Position numbers and translations under genes: made by a program | Shown: positions 43,380-54,994 of the stretch, piece after piece | How positions within the stretch are numbered: position 1 is the stretch's first letter | Layout of the letters: the number at the start of each line of letters is the position of its first letter | The notes under the pieces: model-generated | What the model was told of the DNA's origin: nothing | Database searches by the model: none | The model's input: the letters and a program-made list of their open reading frames with translations, nothing else | Assembly (NCBI GenBank): GCA_947623455.1 | Contig: OX392543.1 | Coordinates: forward strand, 22,752,757 to 22,816,756 | Direction: 5' to 3' | Source: Mimachlamys varia | Taxonomy: Eukaryota > Mollusca > Bivalvia > Pectinida > Pectinidae | DNA length: 64,000 nucleotides

Positions 43380-45475
43380 GCGTTATGTGTAGATGCTATG
43401 GTATATTTGTCGTTAGGTGTTGATGTTATGGTATATTTGTCGTTATGTGTTGACGCTGTGGTATATTTGTCGTTATATGTTGACGCTGTGGTATATTCGG
43501 TTATGTGTTGATGCTATGGTATATTTGGCGTTATGTGTTGACGCTGTGGTATATTTGTCGTTATGTGTTGACGCTGTGGTATATTTGTCGTTATGTGTAG
43601 ATGCTGTGGTATATTTGTCGTTATGTGTTGACGCTGTGGTATATTTGTCGTTATGTGTTGATGCTGTGTTATATTCGGTTATGTGTTGATGCTATGGTAT
43701 ATGTGTTGATGCTGTGGTATATTTGTCGTTATGTGTTGACGCTGTGGTATATTTGTCGTTATGTGTTGATGCTATGGTATATTTGTCGTTATGTGTTGAT
43801 GCTGTGGTATATTTGTCGTTATGTGTTGATGCTATGGTATATTTGTCGTTATGTGTTGATGCTATGGTATATGTGTTGACGCTGTGGTATATTTGTCGTT
43901 ATGTGTTGATGCTATGGTATATGTGTTGATGCTGTGGTATATTTGTCGTTATGTGTTGATGCTGTGTTATATTCGGTTATGTGTTGATGCTATGGTATAT
44001 GTGTTGATACTGTGGTATATTTCTCGTTATGTGTTGACGCTGTGGTATATTCGGTTATGTGTTGATGCTATGGTATATTCGGTTATGTGTTGATGCTATG
44101 GTATATTCGGTTATGTGTTGATGCTATGGTATATTCGGTTATGTGTTGATGCTATGGTATATTCGGTTATGTGTTGATGCTGTGGTATATTCGGTTATGT
44201 GTTGATGCTGTGGTATATTCGGTTATGTGTTGATGCTATGGTATATGTGTTGATGCTGTGGTATATTTGTCGCTATGTGTTGACGCTGTGTTATATTCGG
44301 TTATGTGTTGATGCTATGGTATATGTGTTGATGCTGTGGTATATTTGTCGTTATGTGTTGATGCTATGGTATATTCGGTTATGTGTTGATGCTATGGTAT
44401 ATTCGGTTATGTGTTGATGCTATGGTATATTCGGTTATGTGTTGATGCTGTGGTATATTCGGTTATGTGTTGATGCTATGGTATATTCGGTTATGTGTTG
44501 ATGCTATGGTATATGTGTTGATGCTATGGTATATGTGTTGATGCTGTGGTATGTGTTGACGCTGTGGTATGTGTTGACGCTGTGGTATATTTGTCGTTAG
44601 GTGTTGACGCTGTGGTATATTCGGTTATGTGTTGACGCTATGGTATATTTGGCGTTATGTGTTGACGCTGTGGTATATTTGTCGCTATGTGTTGACGCTG
44701 TGGTATATTTGTCGTTATGTGTTGACGCTGTGGTGTATTTGTCGTTATGTGTTGATGCTGTGGTATATTTGTCGTTATGTGTTGATGCTATGGTATATGT
44801 GTTGATGCTGTGGTATATTTGTCGTTATGTGTTGACGCTGTGGTATATTTGTCGTTATGTGTTGATGCTATGGTATATGTGTTGATGCTGTGGTATATTT
44901 GTCGTTATGTGTTGACGCTGTGGTGTATTTGTCGTTATGTGTTGATGCTGTGGTATATTCGGTTATGTGTTGATGCTATGGTATATGTGTTGATGCTGTG
45001 GTATATTTGTCGTTATGTGTTGATGCTGTGGTATATTTGTCGTTATGTGTTGATGCTGTGGTATATGTGTTGATGCTATGCTATATGTGTTGATGCTGTG
45101 GTATATTGGTCGTTATGTGTTGACGCTGTGGTATATTTGTCGTTATGTGTTGATGCTATGGTATATGTGTTGACGCTGTGGTATATTTGTCGTTATGTGT
45201 TGACGCTGTGGTATATTTGTCGTTATGTGTTGATGCTATGGTATATTTGTCGTTATGTGTTGATGCTATGGTATATTTGTCGTTATGTGTTGATGCTGTG
45301 GTATATTTGTCGTTATGTGTTGACGCTGTGGTATATTTGTCGTTATGTGTTGACGCTGTGGTATATTTGTCGTTATGTGTTGATGCTATGGTATATTCGG
45401 TTATGTGTTGACGCTGTGGTATATTTGTCGTTATGTGTTGATGCTGTGGTATATTCGGTTATGTGTTGATGTTAT
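43380..45475 (+). repeat. Minisatellite with 20/28/30-bp units (2.1 kb)
   Basis: About 75 units share GTGTTGAYGCTRTGGTATAT. Three types follow from the suffix: TTGTCGTTAT gives 30 bp, TCGGTTAT gives 28 bp, and no suffix gives 20 bp. Types are interspersed in irregular runs, for example mostly 28 bp at 44050-44230 and mostly 30 bp at 45180-45390. The plus strand is rich in G and T. Repeated open frames with peptides such as LCVDAVVYLS arise because the unit has no stop codon. Because 28 and 20 are not multiples of three, the frame shifts constantly, so this is not a protein gene. Confidence 0.95.
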
Positions 45476-45758
45476 GTTCTCCCTTGAAGCTTTTAGGAAG
45501 TTTTTGTTGTGGTTAGTAGTTTTGCATAATATTTCGACAGAATGAATGGTATTTCTCTCCCCTGCTTTAGGAATATTGAGTAACCTCTCGTGTGGGAATG
45601 CTTATGGTTAACGTTATCATATTGACATTTCGCTAACATCACGATGACTTATTTTCACGGAAACTGCATTTTAACAATATAAATATGTAAACTTTAACAT
45701 ATTCATATATAAAGATATACCATATACCAACAGAGTCTGTCACCCCCTATCATTAAAG

Positions 45759-45795
45759 ATGACGAAACACATACATATGCTGTACCTTTTAAAAA
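45759..45795 (+). repeat. R8 terminal fragment
   Basis: GATGACGAAACACATACATA, TGCTGTACCTTTTAAAAAGG matches only the first 37 bp of R8. Confidence 0.6.
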
Positions 45796-46282
45796 GGCAT
45801 GCTAAACAGGATCTTATTGCGTACACAATATCGTAAACAAAACTCGATATTCATTTGCATTAAAAGCGAGACAATTACTTTCTCTTCAAGGAGCATGGTA
45901 AGTGCTCGTGGAACAGGGGTGATTTTGCGTAAACGACTCGAACAGACGGCAGTAATTGGAGACCAATCCAAATGCATTATAATGGCGTGCTAATACACAA
46001 TAGCCCAATCCCAATTGTGGGATATCTTATCGACTAAATAAAGTAATGTAAATCAGGTTTGATATTATCAACTCGAAAGAAAGCCAGTGTCGGTCGTCAA
46101 CATAACAAAAAACCTAATGGTTCCCTGTAGTCGCCGACAACGGCATGTATATGATTAAGACACTTTCTTAGAGCTAAACTTGATATTATTACAGAAAACA
46201 TGTACTATGTCGGATAAAGGGGTTGTATTCTGCGTGTTGCTGTTGTTCATTGAAATAAAATAAACTTGAAGGTAATTTACAG

Positions 46283-46757
46283 CATTTTATCTAACTAGTA
46301 TACGCTACTCTAAAGCGCTTAACAGTACATATATATTCATTTTTGTATTAAATCACTACAATTTAAAACATATAATTTAAACTTAATAATGCAATAATGG
46401 GGAATTAACAGGAGCTGCCTTAACAGACACTAACTACTGGTCCTAAACCACCTGGCTAATATCTCCCTATGTGTGTACGTATGCATTTGTGCTGGAGATG
46501 TATTGCATTCTGTTGGTATTCGGACCGTGCGTTTTTTAAAAAGAGCAACCTCACTTGAACGGAACAGCATTGATACCGGAATACCCCCCCCCCCCCTCCC
46601 ACACACACCATTTTGTAATCTTCTTTGGTTGTTGGAGTAGTGTGGGCAGGAAAAAACACTTTATCTGAATATCTCCTGCGTACGACGATTTGGGGAATTG
46701 AACCTCGGTCGCCTTCGTGGAAGGTCAGAGTGTTAACACTCGACCAATCCGACGATG
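46283..46757 (-). mobile_element. SINE-D copy 1
   Basis: On the minus strand a tRNA-like head (GATTGGTCGAGTGTTAACAC, B-box-like GAGGTTCAATTCCCC) is followed by GGAGATATTCAGATAAAG, a poly-G tract (minus) at 46585-46599, TACACACATAGGGAGATATT and a 3' part with GTTAAGCGCTTTAGAGTAGC. The second copy is at 54521-54994. The 103-codon minus frame here is the SINE read through. Confidence 0.8.
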
Positions 46758-47307
46758 AGAAAATCATTTGTTTCCTATTCGGTATATAATGCGAAGTACG
46801 GTCGTGCGGCAGTTAACAAAACTATAATCCTGCATAACTTAAAAACGTCGTGCCAATATCAAAACATATGATTATACAGAGGTTTACAATATGATTTTAA
46901 ATCGATAAAATTTGAAGCATGAGAAGTAAATAAGTTTGGTCTGAAGACCATCCACTTTGCGTTTTTTTTAATAAAAGAATTTAAATTATGTTCCTGTTTT
47001 GTGATTAAAGTTCTATGGCACATGCAAGTAAAGAATCTGAGGCAGTTCAAGCGCCTTTGAGCATGTATTTTACGACAGGAATTCGTTATACAAGGAAAAA
47101 GTTGAAGCAGGTGTCTCTGTGAGTACTACTTAGAGTTATGATGCATGCATCACAAAAGATGAAGTTCAAATTGTCCAAAAGAAATTTAATTGATGAGGTC
47201 AATTTTAGCAATTAAAAAGTCATGCTTCCATCTTAATCTTGATAAATAAATTCATATTCTCCTTCAAAACATGCTCAATGGTGTTGCTTCGATGAAATTT
47301 ACCTCGA

Positions 47308-47500
47308 TTAACCCAAATTTACATGACGTGTTTGTCGATGAAGCAGAAACACTACTCTTCTGGAACAATTGGTCTTATTATCCTACACATTTAAGAATTA
47401 ATAAAGGTATCCAGGTAAATTTTCTCCTTATTTATACTTGGTCTCTAGCTCTATAAATTCTGAGTTTGGATTATGGTTTTGTGGACGCTTTTGTATACTT
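47308..47500 (-). repeat. R1 partial copy
   Basis: AATTTACATGACGTGTTTGT, CGATGAAGCAGAAACACTAC, TCTTCTGGAACAATTGGTCT, TATTATCCTACACATTTAAG, then CTGAGTTTGGATTATGG and GACGCTTTTGTATACTT follow R1 order in reverse. Confidence 0.7.
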
Positions 47501-47685
47501 TGCTTTGTTAATTTGCTTGTTGAGGAGTATCTATCATTTGAGCAATGTGAAGCAATATGGACACAAAATATGATTTCCCTAACGTATCTATAAAGAGCTG
47601 CAATATTGCAAAATATCAAACTCGTTCTTCGGAGCACTGCATAGATATGTCATCCCCTCAGTATCTCTCTGATCTACCATCAAAG

Positions 47686-47908
47686 GGGGCCGCGGTAGCC
47701 GTTTGATTAAAGTGTGCCGACTTTCTGCCACTAGCCCTCTACCTCTGGGTTGCGAGATGTAGACCTACGTGGGGCAGTTGCCATGTACTGACTGTAGGTC
47801 GGTATTTTTTTCTCCTGGTATTCTGGCTTTCGTCCACCTCCAAAACCTGGTTCGCCCTTAAATAACATTGGTTGTTAATAGGACGTTAAACAAAATAAAC
47901 CAAACCAA
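47686..47908 (+). mobile_element. SINE-A, full length
   Basis: This is the most complete copy: GGGGCCGCGGTAGCCGTTTG (mutated A box), CTAGCCCTCTACCTCTGGGT, GGGGCAGTTGCCATGTACTG, ACTGTAGGTCGG, CTTTCGTCCACCTCCAAAAC, CTTAAATAACATTGGTTGTT, AATAGGACGTTAAACAAAAT and AAACCAAACC. The B box is broken (GCGAGATGTAGACC). Confidence 0.85.
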
Positions 47909-48027
47909 ATCTGATCTATCAAAGAGAACACCCGTTTTTTTGTATATTTCAAGCAATAAGGCTGCGACTGCCATGTTTGAGGTCAATTCGAGCAGCATCC
48001 ATGCTTCGATGTGTTTCATTGCCAAAA

Positions 48028-48068
48028 ACATTTTTGGAGGAAAACCGGAGTACCCGGCGAAAAACCTG
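48028..48068 (-). repeat. SINE-A fragment
   Basis: TTTTTGGAGGAAAACCGGAG, TACCCGGCGAAAAACC is the minus-strand reading of the SINE-A body near CTCCGGGTACTCCGGCTTTC. Confidence 0.6.
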
Positions 48069-48107
48069 ACATCCATTCTTTGGTAAATAATAATGATAAT
48101 CAATCAG

Positions 48108-48585
48108 CGAATACCGAATCGTCAAAAAACTGTAAGTCGATATCAGAATAGATTAAACTAGGATTAAAATTCGAACAAAGGAAAAATTTACACGGATACT
48201 CTTCAAAATGTACAAGAGAATAACATCAAGTGTTCCGGAAGGTTAAGCGTCTTTTGCGTCATCGACGACACCCGCCATGTAAATCTTAGTCATAACCAAA
48301 TGCATGTCATGTCCTCAAAGGGTGTATCGATGTATTGGTAATAAATCAGCAAATACCGAAGCGTCACAAAACTGTAATTCTATCTCAGAATAGATTAAAC
48401 TAGGATTAAAATACGAACTTGTGTAACGATTTAAACGGATACTCTTCAAAATGTACATGATAATAAAATAAAGTGTTCGGGAAGATTAAGAGTTTTCTGC
48501 GTGATCGACGACACCCGCCATGTAAATCTTGGTCAAAACCAAAGTCATGCCAGGTCCTCAAAAGGAGTATTGGTGCATCGGTCTC
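48108..48585 (+). repeat. Two tandem R1 copies
   Basis: Units at 48108-48340 and 48347-48585 both hold TCAGAATAGATTAAACTAGG, ATTAAAAT, GATACTCTTCAAAATGTACA, GTGTTC, CGACGACACCCGCCATGTAA, ATCTT and ATGCCAGGTCCTCAAA-type ends. They share changes not seen elsewhere (AACTAGGATTAAAAT), so one was duplicated from the other in place. Confidence 0.85.
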
Positions 48586-49640
48586 AAGCACAAGTAGTTA
48601 TATTAATGAGCAAATTAAAATCATTGTTATTATTCATCTATGTAAGATAAAAGGATACAGAATACATGTATATGAAAGAAATATTCTCCATTTCTAAAGA
48701 ATTTGAAAAGAACATAACGTTAATACCTATCATTACACATGATGAATACGTGTCTATCGCAAATACAGCAGTGCTAATTTCTCCTTTCTTGAACAAGAAC
48801 ATTAACTGATATATATAAGCTGATTTCTTCCTGTGGTCCAAGATACAAAGAACAAACACAAATCAAAATAAGAATAAAAAATCAACACTAACGTGTTTCT
48901 CGCCATTGTTAGCGTGATCTTCACCAAATTAGAGGGTCCAGCTGTGATTGCAATGATCTAGGAATAATTGGTGCAAATCTTTCTTTAACATTGCATGACT
49001 GATCGATACAGGCTGCATATAACAGAAGCATCAGAAGGATAAGGAATCAAGCTAGGTGATTAGGTGAGTGTCAGACAAAGAGAAACTATTGTCTTATCTT
49101 TATTCCATCGCGTGCCATTCTCTAATCCTACTTAACACTTGCCGAAGGTGATTGATCTTTGAATAGAATTCAGAATGAACGATTATTTGATAGTGTAGGA
49201 TTATATCTTGGTAGAGAAGGCTTTACACTTGGAACATACTCCTTTCACAGTCAAACAGTCATTCAAAAGCAAAAAAAAAAAAACACACAAAAGAAAAAAA
49301 AAACCAACAAAAAAAAAAAAAATATCACAAACGTAGCGGATAAGAACAAAACATGCTTCAATGTCATTAAACTAGGACCAACCTCACTGTGGTATTATCG
49401 TAAAAACGAAATCTTTAACTTAGTCAACAATCATCTACCTCAACACGAGAAGGCAAAAACAGGAATGCAGTGGACTCTGTATAGAACGAAATTGTAGCAA
49501 AGCCCTGAAATATATGTATATATATAACGAATCTGAGTGTTCAATAAAGAAGTTATTTAGACTTAATGAGTTATTTAGACTTAATTAGATATTTAGACTA
49601 AATGAATGGTTTTCATGGCTTTAGATTCCAGACACTCGTA
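48586..49640. other. Unassigned intronic DNA
   Basis: An A-rich block of AAAAAAAACACACAAAAG type lies at 49270-49322. A frame at 49159-49497 crosses it and encodes a lysine run. Two TTATTTAGACTTAAT-type segments lie at 49551-49600. No exon is recognised. Confidence 0.4.
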
Positions 49641-49801
49641 TAAACTTTATTCGACAACTCTTATAAACAAGTTATCAAACTTATATCAACACTCTTGTTA
49701 GCCCGGATGTAAGCGTACCTTTTCACGTCCGGTTTGGGAATCGAACCCCAGCTGCCTTGGTGAAAAGCAAACGTTCTATCTACTACACAACCCGATCATC
49801 C
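49641..49801 (-). mobile_element. SINE-C copy with intact head
   Basis: On the minus strand GATGATCGGGTTGTGTAGTA, GAACGTTTGCTTTTCACC, AAGGCAGCTGGGGTTCGATT, CCCAAACC form the tRNA-like head, followed by ACATCCGGGCTAACAAGAGT and AACTTGTTTATAAGAG. The middle (GTGGGTTTTC block) is deleted. Confidence 0.7.
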
Positions 49802-50214
49802 AGACACACGACGTTTTTAATGTTTATTCAATCAAGGAAAAATACCATTATTTTTCGAAAGCTCCTAATGTAAGTTTTCATTTCCTTTTTGTATTCAAAC
49901 AAACTAAATATTAACTGTTCTTTAGGATGTCCTTATCCAATTCATTTTGAAAAAAAAGTTCACGCATAAAAAGCCATTAGTGAGTTTTAACTTAAAAACT
50001 GAATTAAAAATTTAATATCGATAGCCATGTTACCACTGTCAGCTTATAAATGATATTAATAATGTCATTAGGTAATGTACATTGATCAAATAGGTCTCAA
50101 TGCGCTAAAGTACAGGCTTAATTTGGCTGTAAATAAGCAAAGTCTTGAGTGACAGATTGGTAATGGTTTGTTAGAAATAGTGGTCTGGGGGATTGAGACT
50201 CTTCATTTCCTTTT

Positions 50215-50410
50215 CGAACTTTTAAACATATTGATCAAATGACATACATTTCTCATTAAGACGGAGCGTAATACGCTAATTCCAAATGGAATTCGAATTT
50301 CGGTTAAAAAAGTTTCAAACTTTTAAACATATTGATCAAATGATTTACATTTCGCATTAAGATGGACCGTAAGACCTTAATAGTATTCACATTTTCGTAG
50401 TAAACGATTT
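50215..50410 (+). repeat. Local duplication, about 109-bp period
   Basis: CTTTTAAACATATTGATCAA, ATGACATACATTTCTCATTA, AGACGGAGCGTAA recurs as CTTTTAAACATATTGATCAA, ATGATTTACATTTCGCATTA, AGATGGACCGTAA. Confidence 0.75.
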
Positions 50411-50433
50411 CAAATTATACCGAACACCTGTAA

Positions 50434-50653
50434 GTTTACTTCTAAATTCATAACTTAAAGGGGTTCTACGCACCTGACCTTTCTGCTTCTACATTAATTT
50501 AGAAATTTTGGATTCCCACCCTTTGGCACCTAGTATCACTGAAGAGGCCTCGGGGGACGAAACAGCTGTATGATGCAGTTCATTTCATTTTTTAGGCATA
50601 CTGTATCTATTACTAAATAGAAAAGGTGCAGCATATGCGTGTATTGCGTCATC
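50434..50653 (-). repeat. R8, full-length copy
   Basis: Order in reverse: TTACTTCTAAATTCATAA, GCACCTGACCTTTCTGCTTC, GATTCCCACCCTTTGGCACC, TAGTATCACTGAAGAGGCC, GGGGGACGAAACAGCTGTAT, GATGCAGTTCATTTCATTTT, AGGCATACTGTATCTATTAC and GCGTGTATTGCGTCATC. It defines the same ends as 39451-39668. Confidence 0.85.
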
Positions 50654-51189
50654 ATTCCAAATGAAATTTGATTTTTGTTTTAAAAAGGGGTAGTGGTTGG
50701 GGTGGAGGAGGGGTGGGGATGGGGGTTATTTCATAATTAATGTTACAAAATCAATTAGAAAACGAGAAATTAAAGATAAAAGAATGTAAGAAAGCAAACA
50801 ACTTTACTTAACAGAATATGGAATATCAACAAATGACTAGATCATACCGGATATATCTGTAAATAAAAAAATGCTTTGCTTTGTTAAGTAAAAATTGAAT
50901 GAGTTTGTGTATGGAAGTGAAAAATTGATGTACAAATATAATATGCTGTTTTGACAACAAAAACTAATTTATATATAAAGATATGAAATATCAACAAAAC
51001 AGTAATATGAACTGATACGAAATAGATAAAGATATTAGTAAATATACACCAATGAAAGTTTGATATTGAAGCATCATTGTTGACGAAGAATAGGGACAGG
51101 TGTTCACGAGGAGAAAGCGTCGTTGCTTCCTCGAAGACATCCACTATGAATATCGTGTAAATCGAGATGAACAAACCGACACATATTCA

Positions 51190-51475
51190 TGTCATATACC
51201 CAGGGCAAAACCGATGGTCGATATAGCTCAACGACAGCTCACTATCACATCAAAACTTATCCAATGGTTGTCATTGATCTTCATCTTTGGATATACTTTA
51301 TTTGCAACGTGCAGGCCGTCACTCATCCAACTACTGACTGCGCTCACCGTTGCTTAACTAGCGTGAACGTGTCCCCGGGTTATACCGCATGACTGAAAAA
51401 GCTAGCTTGCTAGCTAGGCAGTCTTCCCCCCTCATATACCTAGCTGGACATTACATTATTCCCCCCTCCGAGAAG
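51190..51475 (-). mobile_element. LTR remnant with polypurine tract
   Basis: On the minus strand CTCGGAGGGGGGAATAA (polypurine tract-like) is followed by TGTAATGTCCAGCTAGGTAT, the presumed 5' end of an LTR at 51455. Downstream a polyadenylation signal AATAAA lies at 51298-51303. GAGACTTCTCGGAGGGGGGA just before the LTR resembles the end of Ty3/gypsy pol regions as I remember them. No pol domain remains. The 3' limit of the LTR is uncertain. Confidence 0.45.
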
Positions 51476-51571
51476 TCTCGTCCCAAGACTTGGCCTGGGA
51501 ATCCGTAGGTTCTTCTCTGTGTATTAATGCACTTTCCAAAGGCAGTATTTCCCCCTCTTATACCTAGCTGG
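51476..51571 (-). repeat. Second LTR-like 5' segment
   Basis: TGTGATGTCCAGCTAGGTAT, AAGAGGGGGAAATACTGCC repeats the LTR start seen at 51455 (TGTAATGTCCAGCTAGGTAT, ATGAGGGGGGAAGACTGCC), about 115 bp apart. Either the element was internally deleted to leave two LTR starts, or the LTR end was duplicated. Confidence 0.45.
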
Positions 51572-52159
51572 ACATCACATATTGTTGGTTTGACTACAAT
51601 GGCATTCTTGATCATCGAAGCAGTTGCATGCGTGTATTTATACCAGTAGTGTAAACTTCTGTAAATTATTGTGTTTGTCTAAATATGTTATTTACGACCA
51701 ATTATGACTCCGGGATAATATATACAGTATATACAGAAACGAAAATGGCGTTTGAATTGATATGTACGAATGGATAATGGATGATGGACTTCTCTAGGGA
51801 TAGCAAAAGTAATATCCGTCGAAGAAGACAAGTAAGAAGATAAAGGTGATCGAAAAACAAGCATGGCATATTCTTATGATAATAAAGTTTCTGATGGAGT
51901 GTGGGCGATTATATTCACATTACGGAAATAAAAAGGTACCACTTAACGAAAGCGTGCGGAAAGCCTCTCTGGAGCATATATAACTAATTCGAAAATCTGC
52001 AACCCAACAATCCTGGAATAATTTTCAACCAATATTTTTTCTTAAAGCAATAATGATGACTATGACTCATTTAAAGTCATGCAACAGCAGAACAGATCGA
52101 ACGCTGGAAAGAAAAGTGTACTATGCAGCACATGTGCCAAAACTCCAAAAACATCAGAG

Positions 52160-52530
52160 AAGACCGAAGCTTTAACCAAACCATATCCGAATCGAAATCG
52201 ATTAAACTAGGGTCAAAACATAGCAAAAGATATATTCAGATGGAGACCTTGCTAACTTTAGAGAATAAGACCAGATGTTTCTGAAAAATAAGTATATTCT
52301 GCTTCATCGACGACACCTGCCATGCAAACTATTGGTCACATCCAAGTAAACATCAAGTCCCAAAAGTAAAAATCCGAGTCATCATTCTATTCTAAATCAC
52401 AAGTTAGCACACTAATGAGCATATTCAAAAACATTTACCTTCATTTTATACAAGGAAACAAAATATTTCTCAATGAGACAACTATGACGAGCAGAAAACT
52501 TGCTCATAGTCTTCATCACATACAACACTG
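52160..52530 (+). repeat. R1 copy, diverged full length
   Basis: GACCGAAGCTTTAACCAAAC, AAATCGATTAAACTAGGGTC, GAGAATAAGACCAGATGTTT, CTGCTTCATCGACGACACCT, GCCATGCAAA, CACATCCAAGTAAACATCAA, ACACTAATGAGCATATTCAA, ATTTCTCAATGAGACAACTA and AACTTGCTCATAGTCTTCAT appear in R1 order. The middle block with CACATCCAAGTAAACATC is better kept here than in the reference copy. Confidence 0.85.
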
Positions 52531-52565
52531 GTAACTGAACCTAGATCTATACGATAGATATATCA

Positions 52566-52602
52566 TGACAACAACAACAACAACAAATAACAACAACAAC
52601 AC
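52566..52602 (+). repeat. (ACA)n microsatellite
   Basis: GACAACAACAACAACAACAA, ATAACAACAACAACACC is an imperfect trinucleotide run of about 11 units. Confidence 0.9.
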
Positions 52603-52758
52603 CTCTAGTAGTGACATGGTTTGAATTCTGCTTGTTTAGCCATTACTTCCAAAAATTTTAAAATTTGATTTATGTAAAGATTATTTCACACAACCAAATA
52701 AATATGTTTTATGTGACGTTTCGATGACTGGTACGATATGGACAATATCACCTCCATT

Positions 52759-52866
52759 AGACTAGGAGGATGAAAGAGCTGCATGGTGCAGATTAATTCA
52801 TTTTTTCGGCATACTGTATCTGTTACTAAATTTAAAAGGTGCAGCACATGTGTGAGTTACGTCATC
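52759..52866 (-). repeat. R8 partial copy
   Basis: AGACTAGGAGGATGAAAGAG, CTGCATGGTGCAG, TTTTTTCGGCATACTGTATC, TGTTACTAAATTTAAAAGGT, GCAGCACATGTGTGAGTTAC, GTCATC is the GATGACGTAACAC half of R8. Confidence 0.8.
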
Positions 52867-54520
52867 ACTTATGAAATAATCTTTATATAAATCATACTTT
52901 CAAACTTGAAGAAAATGTTTTCAAAAAAATTAAAATTCGTCAAAATACAGTACTATTACGATCGTCCCTTTTATTCCAAAAAGAGGTGTGACCAATTTTA
53001 AATTTCAATTTTTTGTTATCTATCATCAAAGATTAGCCTTAAAGATAAGCAAAATCGGAATTGTAGCCACCTTGGGAAAACATACTGCAGAAACGTAAAT
53101 ACCGAACATAAAGACTTTTCTTTAAACAATTTCATTTTGCAATAATTTAATGTGCAATTTTCTATTGTTATGTAGGCACAATACCCATTTTATTGTGGCT
53201 ATAGAATATACATGTAGCAGGCTAATTAAACTAGCGGTTGCATACTTTGTAAGAAATTATTGATTTAATTTCAATTTAAAGTACGCAAACTCGAGGTGAC
53301 AAAAATAGTAAATATTCAAAAATAGGGAGCGACTAGCTTAGGCGGAAACTTTAAAAGAAACGTTCAAATTTGCATTGGGTTTGACAATCTGAAGTGACGT
53401 GCTTTTGATTCCCACTAAAAATTACCTCCAGTACGAAACTGAGGTGACCTCTTCTACGAAACAGAGGCCTTTAATTAAACAATTTAAACTATAACATAAA
53501 ATGCATAAGTAAAGCTTATAATTGTTTTGAAATTTATTCACTGCTATTAATTGAAAGTGTAGGTTTCTCCATTATCCTGATTATTTGAATTGATACCAAA
53601 TTATTTTCAGAGACAGTTACGTCATATAATGCATCAAATAATGAATTTGAAAAAAATGTGCCGCATGTTGATATTTCAAGATTAACAATGCTGTTAATGC
53701 ACCAATCTTGGAATCATATCGTATAGCATTGTCGTCTGTTAAAGCAAATATTGATTTGATTACCAAGCATAGAAATGATAGCTCGTTTTCTTGAAACTAT
53801 TCTTATGCTCAAGCATGGATTTTGTTCTTAAAGCAGCTCTCTTGTTACACTCCTGAATTATGTCAACGAACAAAAACAGTCAATTGCAAATGTTAAAAAC
53901 AAAATTCCACATCAAATATCTTTCATGTGTTCGGAATAAGATCCTTTAAGTGATCTAGAAATTGGACAAGAAATTAGGATTGGGCGCAATTTTCATTCTT
54001 GATTATGAGAAAGGTTTCAACAGCACGAGCCAATTGGGCTGGATTGAAAACAACAGGAAGAAGCGTAACTGCCTTCATCAGAAAGTACCAACTCTGTTTT
54101 TCGTCAAAAATCAACATATTAAGGATGTTCACCTCTGCTTTTCGTCAAGTGCAAAAAGTACACAAACATAAGCATGGCTGCCGCATTGGTAAATTTTAAA
54201 ATGCATGAAAATTGTTCTACAATCAACAGACATATTTTTGATACAATTTGCATATGCATATGTACGAATCAAATTAATAATACTTTCTGTAAAATAATAT
54301 CAAGTCTTTAAATGAGATGAGAACGAGTCTTGAACGTGATTGAAACATCAGAGATTTATATCCTTAACTCATGATCTTGTTTAACTTGTGTTACATTTAC
54401 CATTTTACAACGTATTCGTCAAGTTGTGTGACTAGTTATTTGTCAATGATAATTCAAACAATTTACTTATTGAATGAGCTGATTAAATATATTTAGTTTA
54501 TATAAATAATAATATACAAC
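52867..54520. other. Unassigned intronic DNA
   Basis: At 52872-52935 ATAAATCATACTTTCAAACT, TGAAGAAAATGTTTTCAAAA recurs from about 400-460 and 19745-19790, so it is one more short dispersed repeat. Overlapping short frames at 53962-54199 have no recognisable similarity. No exon is seen. Confidence 0.4.
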
Positions 54521-54994
54521 ATTTGATATAGCACCCTATCTAGGTAACATAAGCCACTCTAAGCGCTTTACAGTAGATATATATACAATTTTCATACAAT
54601 CAATACAATTAACACATACAGTTCTATCATATACAATTCTCAGCAGTTCGCAGAAGCTGCCTTATCAGGCGCTAACTACTTGTCCTATACCACCTGGCTA
54701 CTATCTCCATATGTGTGTGTATGTAAGCGTGTGTGCTGGATATGAATTGTGTTCTGTGTGTAGTGGGACCGTGTTTCCAACGGCATCTTTTAGCGTGCCA
54801 CCTCACCTGAATGCTACAGCACAGATACAGCAACACCCACCCCAGACCATTTTATACTCCACCTGGGTTGTTGGAGTTCTGTGGGCTGGAGAAAAACACT
54901 TTCTCTGAATTCCATGCGTATGATGATTACGGGGATTGAACCACGGCGGCCTGCATGGAAGGCCGGAGTGTTAACCACCCGACCAATCCGCCCA
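54521..54994 (-). mobile_element. SINE-D copy 2
   Basis: Head on the minus strand: GCGGATTGGTCGGGTGGTTA, ACACTCCGGCC, GTGGTTCAATCCCCGTAATC. Then CAGAGAAAGTGTTTTTCTCC, AGCCCACAGAACTCC, GTGTTGCTGTATCTGTGC, AGGCAGCTTCTGCGAACTGC and the 3' part CTGTAAAGCGCTTAGAGTGG. The AAAGCGCTT motif near the end resembles LINE-derived SINE tails. Confidence 0.8.

Noticed and set aside
43417..45469. Series of plus-strand open frames of 69-123 codons with repeated LCVDAVVYLS-type peptides
   Set aside because: They are produced by a stop-free minisatellite unit. Unit lengths of 28 and 20 bp shift the frame repeatedly, and no conserved start or domain exists.
46456..46767. 103-codon minus frame
   Set aside because: It is SINE-D read through, including a poly-C tract that gives a glycine run.
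49159..49497. 112-codon plus frame
   Set aside because: The middle is a lysine run from A-rich low-complexity DNA; no similarity on either side.
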